Origin: an uncultured Spirochaetota bacterium
Lineage (GTDB): Bacteria > Spirochaetota > Spirochaetia > Treponematales > Treponemataceae
NCBI GenBank assembly: GCA_944389415.1
Contig: CALXMF010000002.1
Location: 186,001-250,000 of the forward strand
Length of the DNA stretch: 64,000 bases
Direction of reading: 5' to 3'
Position numbers and translations under genes: made by a program. The first letter of the stretch is position 1, and each line of letters opens with the position of its first letter. The notes under the pieces were generated by a model that worked only from the letters and a program-made list of their open reading frames with translations, made no database searches and was not told the origin of the DNA. Below, in pieces: positions 43,065-52,278 of the stretch.

Positions 43065-43936
43065 TTCCATACGTAACCCCATTCTCTAATATTATAATCA
43101 CCGCTGTACCTCTTTTGGTGACCGCATTAGGAGCACTTGCAAGTGAACGTGCCGGTATTCTGGCAGTCTTTTTAGACGGAATTATTAACTTCTCCGCATT
43201 CTGTTGTTTTGCAATCACAGTTTCTGCACGAACAATAGGCTTACAGCTTTTATCGGCATCTATCATAGGATTCATCGGAACCATTTGCATCTGTATGGCT
43301 ATCATTTATGGTATTGCAAAATTTACACAATACACTAACGCGAATCCTTTTTTAACAGCATTAGCAGCTAATACCCTATTCAACGGCCTGATTTCATTTC
43401 TTTCACCCATGTGGTATCAAACAAAAGGGGTTCTTACCTCTGAAATGTTCCGGTATCCACCAGAATTCTCACGTATCTATTTGAGCATAACCGGATGGTT
43501 TATAGCTTTTATAGTTATGGGAATTTATAATGAAACAAAAAGCGGCCAATATATTAGAATTTGTGGAAGCGATCCCTGTGTCCTTTCCGCAAAAGGAATT
43601 TCCGTTCATAAATGGAAGAATATCAGCTGGTGCATCGCAGCTGCGGGTGGTGCTATTGCAGGTTGTATAATGGCATTCCGTTTATCAGCCTTTGTTCCTA
43701 ATATCAGCGCAGGAACAGGATGGACAGCGCTCGCAGCAGTTTTTTTAGGCAAACGAACAGCACACGGCACAATCGTTGCGATTCTGATTTTCACAGCAGC
43801 GGAATACTGCGCAAACAACATACAAAGTATTGCATGGATTCCCCAAATTCCATCAGCGGTACTTCTCGCATTGCCTTACTTTATTGCAATATTATTCCTT
43901 ACACTGTCTCCTCAACCAGCGCATCATTACCACTGA
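43061..43936 (+). CDS. ABC transporter permease 2 (BPD_transp_2 family)
   Basis: A 291-residue partner permease. [21 protein letters not shown] is the same loop as in permease 1 in its second-subunit form (x-E-R-x-G-x-x-x-x-x-x-G), and [23 protein letters not shown] and [15 protein letters not shown] are typical. Its ATG overlaps the stop of permease 1. Its last 38 nt overlap the convergent chemoreceptor gene. Confidence 0.9.
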   Translation: MIPYVTPFSNIIITAVPLLVTALGALASERAGILAVFLDGIINFSAFCCFAITVSARTIGLQLLSASIIGFIGTICICMAIIYGIAKFTQYTNANPFLTALAANTLFNGLISFLSPMWYQTKGVLTSEMFRYPPEFSRIYLSITGWFIAFIVMGIYNETKSGQYIRICGSDPCVLSAKGISVHKWKNISWCIAAAGGAIAGCIMAFRLSAFVPNISAGTGWTALAAVFLGKRTAHGTIVAILIFTAAEYCANNIQSIAWIPQIPSAVLLALPYFIAILFLTLSPQPAHHYH

Positions 43937-45815
43937 CAGTTTGAGGAGCACTTATTTCTGTACTTACACTAGATGTCTTAAAAATATCGAGCTCATTGCC
44001 AAGTTGTTCCATTTTATCACAATTTGCAGAACTGATAGACGAAATATCCTGCATTCGTTCAGCAATTTGCTGAGTACCGCTTCTAATTTCAGATACTCCC
44101 GACATCGCCTGTTCAAATGCAGCTCTAATCGAATTAATTTCACCAGATACAGTATTCTGCTGTCCGGATAAATGATCACAATGACTGTTTATCTGCTGTG
44201 CAGTTTGTGACACATCATCAGTCCGCTGCGCAACCTGTCTGGTTTTTTCATCAACAGTCTTTACACTATCTGTGATATCGCGCAGAGAATGCAACATATC
44301 TACAGTCTGTTCACTTATCTGACCAAAGGCCACAGCAGCATCAGTACTGGAAACATTAGCATCCTGGACTTTCGAAACTATAGCGTATAATGATTTACCA
44401 ATGCGTTTTGCATTTTCTCCAGTCGATTCTGCAAGAACACGAATTTCCTCAGCAACGACACCAAATCCTTTACCTGCATCACCTGCGTGGGCACTCTCTA
44501 TCGCCGCATTCATTGAAAGGATATTAGTCTGTTCAGCGATTGCATTGATAATATCGACAATTTCACTTATTTCACTGAGTTGACTATTAATTTCATTAAG
44601 CAGTTGATTTGTCGCCGTAATTTTTTCATCACCATTTTTTACCAACGACTGTATAACAGCTGCACTTTCTGTTTTCTCTTCCGCCATATTGGCAATCTCT
44701 GCTAATGTGTTTGCCATTTCACCGATAGCTAGAGAATTTGCCTGAATCGCCTGTGTTTGGATCGCATTATCTGATACGAGAGTTCTAGCAATATTTTCCA
44801 TTTCATTCAACGCCGCAACCGATTGTTTCACAGCTTCATCGAGCTCATTAAACTGAGCTCTAAAGCTTTCAAGATTCGCTTCAATCTGCGTGGCAGCTGC
44901 AGCTATATTACCTGCCTCATCATTTACGGAATGCCCGTACGATGCAGCATCCATAGCTATTTGCTTAACTCCTCCTAAAAATGAATCCAACGTTTTTATC
45001 GTAGAGTTAAGATTCCGTATCAAATCACCAACTTCATCTTTTTGCACAGCTTCTGTTCGAACCGTCAAGTTCCACGATGCAAGCTCATTTGATACAGACT
45101 GGACCACCTTAATTCTTTTGATTAAATGCCTAGTAACTATCATAGTGATGCAGATAACAGTCAGAGCAGAAATTACCGCCATAAGCAATGATAAAATACT
45201 GAACAATTCATAACGTTTTTCTGCGAGTTCTCTCACACTATGACACAGACGGGCAATAACAATTTCGCATCTCTGCTGCGAATTCTGAAAAACCGCCATA
45301 AAACTGCTTACTCGCGTAAGGGCATCACGAACTTCCCCTAAATTTTCAGTACTAGAAAACATTCGCACAGCCGCATCCATACCGGAACTGGAAATAATAT
45401 TTTCAACAATCTGGCTATATTTATAATTTGATAAGAATACATACTGGTCACCAATATTAACAATCATTCCGCGCAACACATTCCAATAAGAATTAAAGGC
45501 ATCAAGGTCATTTATCATTTCCTCAGTCAACGCTCTGTGTATAGACGAATCAGAAATTGCTGTTAAATTTTCTTCTATATCAGAAACTAAAGAATCCCAA
45601 TTTGACGCAATTTCACGAACATTAACACCTTTTAGCCTGATATTATTATCAAATGCTGTAATTTGAAGAAAAGAAATATTTATAGCATTCAGCGTATTCT
45701 CAAAATTTTTTAATTCGATTACAGAGGAAAATCCTCTCACAAGTGTTATGGAATTAATAATGACGACCACAGCGACAACTAGAACCATTAACGAATATTT
45801 TAAATTTAATCGCAT
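43899..45815 (-). CDS. Methyl-accepting chemotaxis protein
   Basis: A 638-residue chemoreceptor: TM1 ([19 protein letters not shown]), a helical periplasmic ligand domain of about 160 residues of the four-helix-bundle kind, TM2 ([18 protein letters not shown]), HAMP, and a long cytoplasmic coiled coil with the conserved tip [38 protein letters not shown] (given here as its two halves [18 protein letters not shown] and [17 protein letters not shown]). It signals through CheW/CheA. The ATG at 45815 has a GAGG upstream; an earlier in-frame ATG at 45836 is less likely. The ligand is unknown; convergence with the nucleoside transporter is only positional. Confidence 0.94.
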   Translation of the reverse strand: MRLNLKYSLMVLVVAVVVIINSITLVRGFSSVIELKNFENTLNAINISFLQITAFDNNIRLKGVNVREIASNWDSLVSDIEENLTAISDSSIHRALTEEMINDLDAFNSYWNVLRGMIVNIGDQYVFLSNYKYSQIVENIISSSGMDAAVRMFSSTENLGEVRDALTRVSSFMAVFQNSQQRCEIVIARLCHSVRELAEKRYELFSILSLLMAVISALTVICITMIVTRHLIKRIKVVQSVSNELASWNLTVRTEAVQKDEVGDLIRNLNSTIKTLDSFLGGVKQIAMDAASYGHSVNDEAGNIAAAATQIEANLESFRAQFNELDEAVKQSVAALNEMENIARTLVSDNAIQTQAIQANSLAIGEMANTLAEIANMAEEKTESAAVIQSLVKNGDEKITATNQLLNEINSQLSEISEIVDIINAIAEQTNILSMNAAIESAHAGDAGKGFGVVAEEIRVLAESTGENAKRIGKSLYAIVSKVQDANVSSTDAAVAFGQISEQTVDMLHSLRDITDSVKTVDEKTRQVAQRTDDVSQTAQQINSHCDHLSGQQNTVSGEINSIRAAFEQAMSGVSEIRSGTQQIAERMQDISSISSANCDKMEQLGNELDIFKTSSVSTEISAPQTVSGNDALVEETV

Positions 45816-45864
45816 GCAATAAACCTCAAAATACAAAACAGTTACGGAAAAAGATACACTTTTT

Positions 45865-45893
45865 AGAATATCATCACTCTTTTACTCTGTCAA
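45865..45893 (-). promoter_or_regulatory. Promoter of the chemoreceptor gene
   Basis: Minus strand: TTGACA (45893-45888), 17 nt, TATTCT (45870-45865). The leader is about 45 nt with a GAGG ribosome site. Confidence 0.78.
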
Positions 45894-45903
45894 TTTTTAC
45901 ATT

Positions 45904-45943
45904 AAAAAAGCTGTGCTATTCGATAAATAATAGCACAGCTTTT
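45904..45943 (-). terminator. Rho-independent terminator of lysS
   Basis: Minus strand: AAAAGCTGTGCTATT, an 8-nt loop, its complement and a T run. It lies 17 nt after the lysS stop and just before the chemoreceptor promoter. Confidence 0.9.
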
Positions 45944-45960
45944 CTGATATACAATATTTT

Positions 45961-47568
45961 TTAATATAAAGATAGAATCTGTTCTAACCGTTTTTTACCT
46001 ATTATTTTCATAAAACTTGCAAGGCGTGGCCCCTGATTCTTACCAATCAACGCTTGATAAACAACGGTAAACAGATTTTTGGGTTCAAGACCACATGATT
46101 CCGCTACCGCATAAATCTCTTCCGACAAAGATTTCTCATCAAGCACATCCATCTGAGGCACCACACTGTCGCGTATTTTCCGGATTGCCTCAAGGGACGA
46201 ACCTTCAAACAAAGCTTTTGAACCATCAAGTCTCAGTGAAAAACGGAAATCATCCGGCGCACATTCTGTGATCCAGAACCACGCACATTTACAGCGCTGG
46301 CGAAGGCGTTCTTCCTGCTCCGGTTTTACATCATTTAATCCCGCGATCACCGCGTCAATATCACCAGAATTCGTTTGTAATAAATTACATAAATGCCGCA
46401 AGGGCACCTGATAAGGCATTATTTCAGGCATTCCGTTTACTTGCGATAATTCGTAGATACGCCGTTCTTTTGCAAAAACCTGTTCGTTTTTTGCTTTATC
46501 CACTCCCCAAGCAATTCGTTCTGTTTTGTCATAATCTTCATATGTTTTCAATACATCAAGATCAAAACTGATTGAAAATTCTGTATTCGGACGTGTACCT
46601 GCAAATAAATAACGCGCTATCTCGGGCTGATATACATTTAATACATCCCGTAAACTAATAACATCACCTTTAGAAGAAGACATCTTTCCGGGTGTCCCTT
46701 TTATGCCGATAAAATCATATCGAAAAGACACCGGAGCCTGCCAATTATAGATCTCACTGGCAACAAGACGCGCAGTATCAAAAGAACCGCCTTGACTATG
46801 ATGATCTTTTCCCGCTGGTTCAAAAACAACGTGTTCATGTTCCCAGCGCATTGGCCAGTCAACACGCCAGCCCAATTTAATTCCTTCAGCGGTCCTCAAA
46901 TCGGCCTTTTCGTGATTTCCACAGCTGGTACAATGATACGATACTCCATACTCCCCGTCATATCCATCAATCTCTGTAGTATCACGATTGCATTTTGCAC
47001 AAAAAACCGCAACCGGCCAATATTCTTCATCAGCAGGAATCTTATGTTGATCATCACGATAGCGATTTAAACAATTTTTTATTTGCTCTCTCTGCTGAAG
47101 AGCTTTTTTCATACCTTCCGCATACAGATGTGCCCGATAACGCTCCGCCTGATATAAATACTCAGGATAAATACCAACTTCTGGAAGTATTGATTCTACA
47201 TCAACCTCATGGTGTCTGGCATATGAAGAATCGCGTTTAAATGGATCAGGTACTAACGTAATAGGAAACCTTAGATACTGATTTAAATTTTCCGCACCCG
47301 GCATATTTTGGGGCACTTTACGGAATACATCATAATCGTCCCATGAATATATGAAACGAACATTTTTCCCTCGATCACGAAGCGCACGCACAACTAAATC
47401 AACAGAAATTATTTCTCGAAAATTTCCGATATGTACTGTTCCTGACGGTGTAATACCAGAAGCGCAGGTATACACATCAAGGTCTCCGCGTTCACGGATA
47501 ATCTTATCAGCAGTTTGATCTGCCCAATGACTAAAAACTGACCTAGTTTGAGAAGTTTCATTGCTCAT
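45961..47568 (-). CDS. lysS: Class I lysyl-tRNA synthetase
   Basis: A 535-residue class I enzyme (sometimes called lysK), the form found in spirochaetes and archaea. It has HIGN (46-49 in SGTVHIGNF), KMSSSKG (295-301 in GKMSSSKGDVI), and zinc ligands FCAKCN and CTSCGN. It charges tRNA-Lys. The frame runs further upstream, but that part is antisense-free tRNA sequence; the ATG at 47568 is chosen as it directly precedes SNETSQTRSVFSHWADQTAD, the normal start of the family. Only 2 nt separate that ATG from the 3' end of tRNA-Arg, with no room for a Shine-Dalgarno outside the tRNA. Confidence 0.95.
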   Translation of the reverse strand: MSNETSQTRSVFSHWADQTADKIIRERGDLDVYTCASGITPSGTVHIGNFREIISVDLVVRALRDRGKNVRFIYSWDDYDVFRKVPQNMPGAENLNQYLRFPITLVPDPFKRDSSYARHHEVDVESILPEVGIYPEYLYQAERYRAHLYAEGMKKALQQREQIKNCLNRYRDDQHKIPADEEYWPVAVFCAKCNRDTTEIDGYDGEYGVSYHCTSCGNHEKADLRTAEGIKLGWRVDWPMRWEHEHVVFEPAGKDHHSQGGSFDTARLVASEIYNWQAPVSFRYDFIGIKGTPGKMSSSKGDVISLRDVLNVYQPEIARYLFAGTRPNTEFSISFDLDVLKTYEDYDKTERIAWGVDKAKNEQVFAKERRIYELSQVNGMPEIMPYQVPLRHLCNLLQTNSGDIDAVIAGLNDVKPEQEERLRQRCKCAWFWITECAPDDFRFSLRLDGSKALFEGSSLEAIRKIRDSVVPQMDVLDEKSLSEEIYAVAESCGLEPKNLFTVVYQALIGKNQGPRLASFMKIIGKKRLEQILSLY

Positions 47569-47570
47569 AG

Positions 47571-47644
47571 CGGCCCATAGACGAGTCGAACGTCCGACCT
47601 GTTGCTTAGGAGGCAACCGCTCTATCCAGCTGAGCTAATGGACC
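47571..47644 (-). tRNA. tRNA-Arg (CCT)
   Basis: A 74-nt cloverleaf on the minus strand. Acceptor GGTCCAT pairs with ATGGGCC, the D arm is AGCTCAGCTGGATAGAGC, the anticodon stem-loop GTTGCCTCCTAAGCAAC carries CCT, the T arm is GGTCGGACGTTCGACTC-like, and the discriminator is G. CCA is not encoded. lysS begins 2 nt downstream. Confidence 0.93.
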
Positions 47645-47656
47645 AAAGAATGCATA

Positions 47657-47685
47657 ATTATAACTTATAATAACTGTTTTTTCAA
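47657..47685 (-). promoter_or_regulatory. Promoter of the tRNA-Arg/lysS unit
   Basis: Minus strand: TTGAAA (47685-47680), 17 nt, TATAAT (47662-47657), 12 nt, then the tRNA. No other promoter is visible before lysS, and no terminator lies between the tRNA and lysS. Confidence 0.82.
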
Positions 47686-47698
47686 TCACCTAGGGAAA

Positions 47699-47992
47699 TC
47701 AGTTTTTCTGTATAAATTTTATAATGAATGCGGTAATGAAACAAAGAAATGGAGTCGCTGTAAAAAACAATACTTCGGGAGACACACTGTTTGCTATCAG
47801 AATTTCAGATTGAATAATACCAACAAAAATAAGAATTTCATATACACATCCGGCATATAAAATAAGGCTTCCGCAGACAAGAAGAGACCACACAATAGTC
47901 CGGACTCGTGTCCATACTAAGATAGCACAAAAAGCCTCTGCACCACCCAAAATAAGTTTTATAATATACAACAGAAAATCACTCTGATTCAT
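47699..47992 (-). CDS. Small membrane protein of unknown function
   Basis: A 97-residue protein with three or four hydrophobic helices (LLYIIKLILGGAEAFCAILVW, IVWSLLVCGSLILYAGCVYE, VLFFTATPFLCFITAFIIKFI) and almost no loops. The start overlaps the end of the upstream aminotransferase-like gene by 14 nt, so the two are coupled. ATG at 47998 is an alternative start. It is the last gene of the gatCAB transcript before the tRNA-Arg promoter. I recognise no family. Confidence 0.65.
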   Translation of the reverse strand: MNQSDFLLYIIKLILGGAEAFCAILVWTRVRTIVWSLLVCGSLILYAGCVYEILIFVGIIQSEILIANSVSPEVLFFTATPFLCFITAFIIKFIQKN

Positions 47993-48761
47993 ATGCACGA
48001 TTTTTCAGCTGAGTGAAATCACCAGAGGCAACCTCATGAGGAACAACAGATGCAGAAGTAAAAACAGGAGAAATAAACAGTCCGCAATCAAGGCAGTGAA
48101 GAAAAAACCGACTATAATCATCTTCCGGTACAACGGGATACAAATATGGTCCGCTACGTTTCCAGTATTTCAATAAGATTTTATCATGCACACGCCACAT
48201 CGATTCATTTCGCTGCGGAATTTCTGCTAACAGATCATATAATGCTCGCGCCATTCCCGCAAGAACAGGAGGCGCGATCATATCTGAATAGGGCAGAACT
48301 TCAGTAAGACGCATACTACGGCTTGCTACGATTAAAATTTCTCCAGCCCACGGAAACGGCGGTACCAAATATATAAGATCTGATTTCTCGGTACATTGGA
48401 TTTCCCATGGACGCCACATTACCGCTCCTGATGCAGCACAGATACGTAATACAGATTCGCAGGAGTCAATACCGCAGTACCACCGTACATCCTCATAATC
48501 AGGTAGCAGATTTTGAACAGCACGTACAAGCCGATGTTGTTCAGCAGTGATAAAAGAACCAACAACCCCACGGTTAAGTGTATTTTTACAAACTGTCAGC
48601 GCTTTTCCCGTACGCCATCCAAGCACTGCCCTTCCGCCCTCCATATACATATCAACTAAGCGAACACCGCTTTGGGTATAGAGATACTGGCCACGGGCCC
48701 GTTTTACAGCACCGTAACGATCAAACAGTGCATGCGCATACCAAAACCGATCAGATTCCAT
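47979..48761 (-). CDS. Aminotransferase-fold-like spirochaetal protein, probably without PLP chemistry
   Basis: A 260-residue protein. The start (RFWYAHALFDRYGAVKRARGQYLYTQSGVRLVDMYMEGGRAVLGWR) resembles the opening of class III aminotransferases (a substrate-proximal D-x-x-G-x-x-x-L-D-x-x-x-G), but the chain is about 150 residues too short and I see no PLP-binding lysine motif. It may be a degenerate or adapted fold. ATG at 48761 lies 13 nt after gatB; the frame extends upstream only inside gatB. Function unknown. Confidence 0.6.
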   Translation of the reverse strand: MESDRFWYAHALFDRYGAVKRARGQYLYTQSGVRLVDMYMEGGRAVLGWRTGKALTVCKNTLNRGVVGSFITAEQHRLVRAVQNLLPDYEDVRWYCGIDSCESVLRICAASGAVMWRPWEIQCTEKSDLIYLVPPFPWAGEILIVASRSMRLTEVLPYSDMIAPPVLAGMARALYDLLAEIPQRNESMWRVHDKILLKYWKRSGPYLYPVVPEDDYSRFFLHCLDCGLFISPVFTSASVVPHEVASGDFTQLKNRAYESE

Positions 48762-48774
48762 ACAATATTGAATA

Positions 48775-50310
48775 TTATAAGACAGACAGTTTGTCCCACA
48801 ACAACTTTGAAGCTGTCCCCGGATTCGCTTTACCATTGGACTTTTTCATTACCTGCCCCATGAGCCATCCGACAGCATTTGTTTTTCCATTCTTAAAATC
48901 TTCTACAGCTTTCGGATTCGCAGCAATAACCTCATCAACATACCGTTCTATGGCAGAAGAATCAGAAACTTGCACCATTCCTTTTTCACGAATAATATCA
49001 TCAGGCAATTTTCCATCAACAATCATTTGCGCAAAAACATCTTTTGCCTGCTTACCAGTAATCATACCCTCATACACAGCATTCACCAGAGATGTGATAT
49101 GCTTTGGGGTAATTGGAAGCTGCTCTACACTGATGTTTTTTTCATTTATGACTGCAAGTACTTCTGCTAAAATCCAATTTGCAACTTTTTTTGCGTCTTT
49201 TGCACCTTGAACCGCTGCTTCAAACCATAACGCAAGACCTCTGCTAGATGTCAAAGTCTCCACATCAAAATCGCTTAGACCAAATTCTTTTTTATATCTT
49301 GTACGTTTGGCCTCTGGCAGTTCTCCGACTAATCCATGCGCCTTATTGATAAAATCATCTGAAATATAAAACGGCTTAATGTCTGGTTCCACAACAAATC
49401 GATAATCAACGAATGAGTTCTTAGTACGTTGAATAACAGTCTCACCTTTTGTTTCATCCCAACCCATTGTTCGTTTAAAACCAGCAGTAAAGTTCTGACG
49501 GTCTGTCTCAAATTCAGCAAGCTGTCTTTTCACTTCATACGCACATGCATCTCGAATAGAACGAAATGAATTAAGATTTTTAATTTCAGAAATTGGGGTA
49601 TTATATTTTTTCCCATTTTCCCAGACAGTAAGATTAATATTAGCATCGCAACGCATATTACCCTCTTCAAGGTTTCCATGTGTTACGTTTACATACCGCA
49701 GGATTTCCTGTACAGTCTGCATAAACAATGCAGCCTCTTCAGGTGAAGTCATATCCGGTTTTGTAACAATTTCAATTAGCGGTGTACCGCAGCGGTTATA
49801 ATCAATATAACTGTGACTGCCTTCAAGATGCAGACTTTTACCTACGTCTTCTTCCAGATGAATACGTTCAATGCGTACCCGTCGATATGTATTATCAATA
49901 ATACAAGATTCACCAGCAAAATTTTTCACACAAAAAAGAGAACCGCCTGGCTGCTGATCAACAGGATAATGCTTTAACGGGAGATCTACATATCCATTTG
50001 TACACAGAGGAAGATCATATTGCGTAATTTGGTAACCTTTCGCAAGATCTGGATAAAAATAATGTTTTCGGTCAAATTTAGTAAAATGCGCAATATTACA
50101 GTTCAACGCGAGCCCTGCAACTGTTCCAAGTCTTACATATTCTTCGCTTACACGGGGCATCGCGCCAGGCAGGCCTAAACAAACAGGACATACACGTGTA
50201 TCAGGCATACCGCCATATCGATTCTCACACGCACAGAAAGCCTTTGTCTTTGTTGTCAGCTGACAGTGTATCTCGCAGCCTATTGTTATTGTATATGAAT
50301 CAATCGCCAT
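48775..50310 (-). CDS. gatB: Asp-tRNA(Asn)/Glu-tRNA(Gln) amidotransferase subunit B
   Basis: A 511-residue GatB. It begins YTITIGCEIHCQLTTKTKAFC (usual EIHxQLxTxTKxFC), then TRVCPVCLGLPGAMP, KHYFYPDLAKGYQITQYDLPLC, RIHLEEDVGKSLH, GTPLIEIVTKPDM, NLEEGNMRCDANI and the C-terminal YqeY-like helical domain ending GWLMGQVMKKSNGKANP. It binds misacylated tRNA and phosphorylates it for amidation. It follows gatA by 12 nt with a GGGAGG site. The operon implies that Gln-tRNA and/or Asn-tRNA is made indirectly here. Confidence 0.97.
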   Translation of the reverse strand: MAIDSYTITIGCEIHCQLTTKTKAFCACENRYGGMPDTRVCPVCLGLPGAMPRVSEEYVRLGTVAGLALNCNIAHFTKFDRKHYFYPDLAKGYQITQYDLPLCTNGYVDLPLKHYPVDQQPGGSLFCVKNFAGESCIIDNTYRRVRIERIHLEEDVGKSLHLEGSHSYIDYNRCGTPLIEIVTKPDMTSPEEAALFMQTVQEILRYVNVTHGNLEEGNMRCDANINLTVWENGKKYNTPISEIKNLNSFRSIRDACAYEVKRQLAEFETDRQNFTAGFKRTMGWDETKGETVIQRTKNSFVDYRFVVEPDIKPFYISDDFINKAHGLVGELPEAKRTRYKKEFGLSDFDVETLTSSRGLALWFEAAVQGAKDAKKVANWILAEVLAVINEKNISVEQLPITPKHITSLVNAVYEGMITGKQAKDVFAQMIVDGKLPDDIIREKGMVQVSDSSAIERYVDEVIAANPKAVEDFKNGKTNAVGWLMGQVMKKSNGKANPGTASKLLWDKLSVL

Positions 50311-50322
50311 CTGCAGCCTCCC

Positions 50323-51837
50323 TTACAACTGCACCGGTCTTCCACAACCGGGATGCTCCAGCTCCCATGCCTGAGCAACCCGCAAAAGCATCGGTTCACT
50401 GAACATAGCACCTGCAAGCTGAATACCGACAGGCATACCACTGGTTGTTTTTCCAGCAGGTACGGACAACGCTGCCGTTCTGGATAAATTAACAAAAATA
50501 GTAAACATATCTGATAAATACATAGCCATGGGGTCATCCACTTTCTGACCAAGCTTAAAAGCAGGTGTCGGACATACAGGACACAGCACCAAATCATATT
50601 GTTCATACAATTTCTGCACTTCACGCTGCATTCGGGCACGCACACTCATAGCTTTTTTATAGCAATCCCCAGAAAATTGTTCAGATAGTACATAGTTTCC
50701 TATTATAATACGGCGTTTTACCTCAGGTCCAAAACCATCACTGCGCGTATGCACATATAATTCATCATATCCCTCACCCGGATCTTTTCGCAGACCATAA
50801 CGTATTCCATCAAAGCGGCTTAAATTACTTGCTGCCTCGCTAAGTGCAATCACATAATAACAGGCAATAGAAGTATCCAAAATAGGGATATCAACAACAG
50901 TAATACTCGCACTCTTTGCGGTAAACCAGTCTTTTACTGATTGGAAAACAGAATTAACTTCAGTATCAAGTCCTTTTGATTCAAGAAACTGACGGGGAAC
51001 AGCTATTTTCAAAGAGCGAATCTCTTCAGAAGACGCTGCCTCAAAATTAATAAGCTGATCTGCGGATGGCAGATCAGAGCTTGTATCATCATAAAAATCT
51101 TCCCCGCACATAACAGAGAGCACAGCAGCAATATCAGCCGGTGTATGACCAAAGAGCCCGACTTGATCAAGTGAACTGCCGAAAGCAACTACCCCCCATC
51201 GGCTTAGTACACCGTATGTAGGTTTAAGACCATATATACCACAGTAACTTGCGGGGAGTCTCACAGAACCTCCTGTTTCTGTACCCAAAGCAAACAAGAC
51301 AAGATTTGCTGCAACTGCAGCTGCAGAACCACCGGAGGATCCACCTGATACATATTCACGGTTTACAGGATTGCGTGTCGGACCATACGCTGAATATTCG
51401 GTAGAAGACCCCATCGCAAATTCGTCCTGATTACATCTGCCAATAGGGATGGCACCTGCAGCAATAAGCCGATTGATAACAGTCGCATTATATGGGGCAA
51501 CATACCCTTCCAATATATGACTTGCACAGGTAAGATGCCGGCCTTTTACAGAAATATTATCTTTAACTGCAAAAGGAATTCCCAATAAAGGTTTTTTCTT
51601 CAATAAAGACGCAAGAGTGTCATCGCCTTTTGCTGCTGCTGCCTTCCGTTCTTCATCTGCTGCTGCTCCAAGTGCTTCAGCATTATCATATATTTCCAAG
51701 AAAGCATTCAGAGGAACGGAATTATGCTTATCAGCAGTAAAGGCTTCTACCGTATATCGAATAAGCTCAGCACTAGTAACAGTTCCTGAAGCAAGAAGTT
51801 TTTGTGCTTCCGCAATAGACTTAGGCAAAGATGTCAT
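50323..51837 (-). CDS. gatA: Amidotransferase subunit A (amidase)
   Basis: A 504-residue amidase that releases ammonia from Gln or Asn for GatB. The Ser-cisSer-Lys triad region is intact: GIPFAVKDNISVKG (Lys), EYVSGGSSGGSAAAVAA (cis-Ser) and LGTETGGSVRLPASYCG (nucleophile Ser). ATG at 51837 begins TSLPKSIAEAQKLL, the usual start; the earlier in-frame ATG at 51894 lies inside gatC. The stop of gatC and this start are joined as TGATATG. Confidence 0.97.
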   Translation of the reverse strand: MTSLPKSIAEAQKLLASGTVTSAELIRYTVEAFTADKHNSVPLNAFLEIYDNAEALGAAADEERKAAAAKGDDTLASLLKKKPLLGIPFAVKDNISVKGRHLTCASHILEGYVAPYNATVINRLIAAGAIPIGRCNQDEFAMGSSTEYSAYGPTRNPVNREYVSGGSSGGSAAAVAANLVLFALGTETGGSVRLPASYCGIYGLKPTYGVLSRWGVVAFGSSLDQVGLFGHTPADIAAVLSVMCGEDFYDDTSSDLPSADQLINFEAASSEEIRSLKIAVPRQFLESKGLDTEVNSVFQSVKDWFTAKSASITVVDIPILDTSIACYYVIALSEAASNLSRFDGIRYGLRKDPGEGYDELYVHTRSDGFGPEVKRRIIIGNYVLSEQFSGDCYKKAMSVRARMQREVQKLYEQYDLVLCPVCPTPAFKLGQKVDDPMAMYLSDMFTIFVNLSRTAALSVPAGKTTSGMPVGIQLAGAMFSEPMLLRVAQAWELEHPGCGRPVQL

Positions 51838-51838
51838 A

Positions 51839-52144
51839 TCAGGCACCCTCCCCAAGAACTTTCGGAACACGGAAATAACCGTCCAAGAATTCATCTGAAA
51901 TTTTTCTCACATCAGGAATATCAAGGCCTGGTACAATTGCATCATTTCGCAACTGTTCTACTGTTGTGGACGGATAGGCGTCATAAGGATTCTCGCTGTC
52001 GTCATAAGCGGACAACATACCAAAATACTCAACAATCTGATCAACCTGACTTTTCAGTACCTCCAGATTAGTACTTTCAGGGGACAGGCGGGAAAGATAC
52101 AACAGCGCATCAAGCGTGTTCTCATCTATCGTGCGTTTTTCCAT
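51839..52144 (-). CDS. gatC: Amidotransferase subunit C
   Basis: A 101-residue subunit that wraps around and stabilises GatA. It starts with DENTLDALLYLSRLS (usual A-x-L-A-R-L), then VDQIVEYFGMLSAYD and a C-terminal DIPDVRKISDEFLDGYFRVPKVL (family: xxSxxxxxNAPxxxxxxFxVPxVxx). ATG at 52144 is supported because conservation starts there and a promoter ends about 45 nt upstream. Confidence 0.93.
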   Translation of the reverse strand: MEKRTIDENTLDALLYLSRLSPESTNLEVLKSQVDQIVEYFGMLSAYDDSENPYDAYPSTTVEQLRNDAIVPGLDIPDVRKISDEFLDGYFRVPKVLGEGA

Positions 52145-52187
52145 ATTTACAATTTCCCACAAGTGACAGTTAATATAAATTGAGCCT

Positions 52188-52216
52188 ATTTTAGCGTACT
52201 TTCCTGTTTTACGCAA
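52188..52216 (-). promoter_or_regulatory. Promoter of the gatCAB operon
   Basis: Minus strand: TTGCGT (52216-52211), 17 nt, TAAAAT (52193-52188). It lies in the 134-nt gap between the TonB-like gene and gatC, about 44 nt before the gatC start. Confidence 0.55.
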
Positions 52217-52278
52217 CGATACAAAAAGATATAACAAAATAACCGTGTTTACAACACACGAAATTCAAGACTCCTCAG

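Noticed and set aside
47569-47616. Upstream start for lysS inside tRNA-Arg
   Set aside because: The extra 16 codons are tRNA sequence; the family start fits the ATG at 47568.
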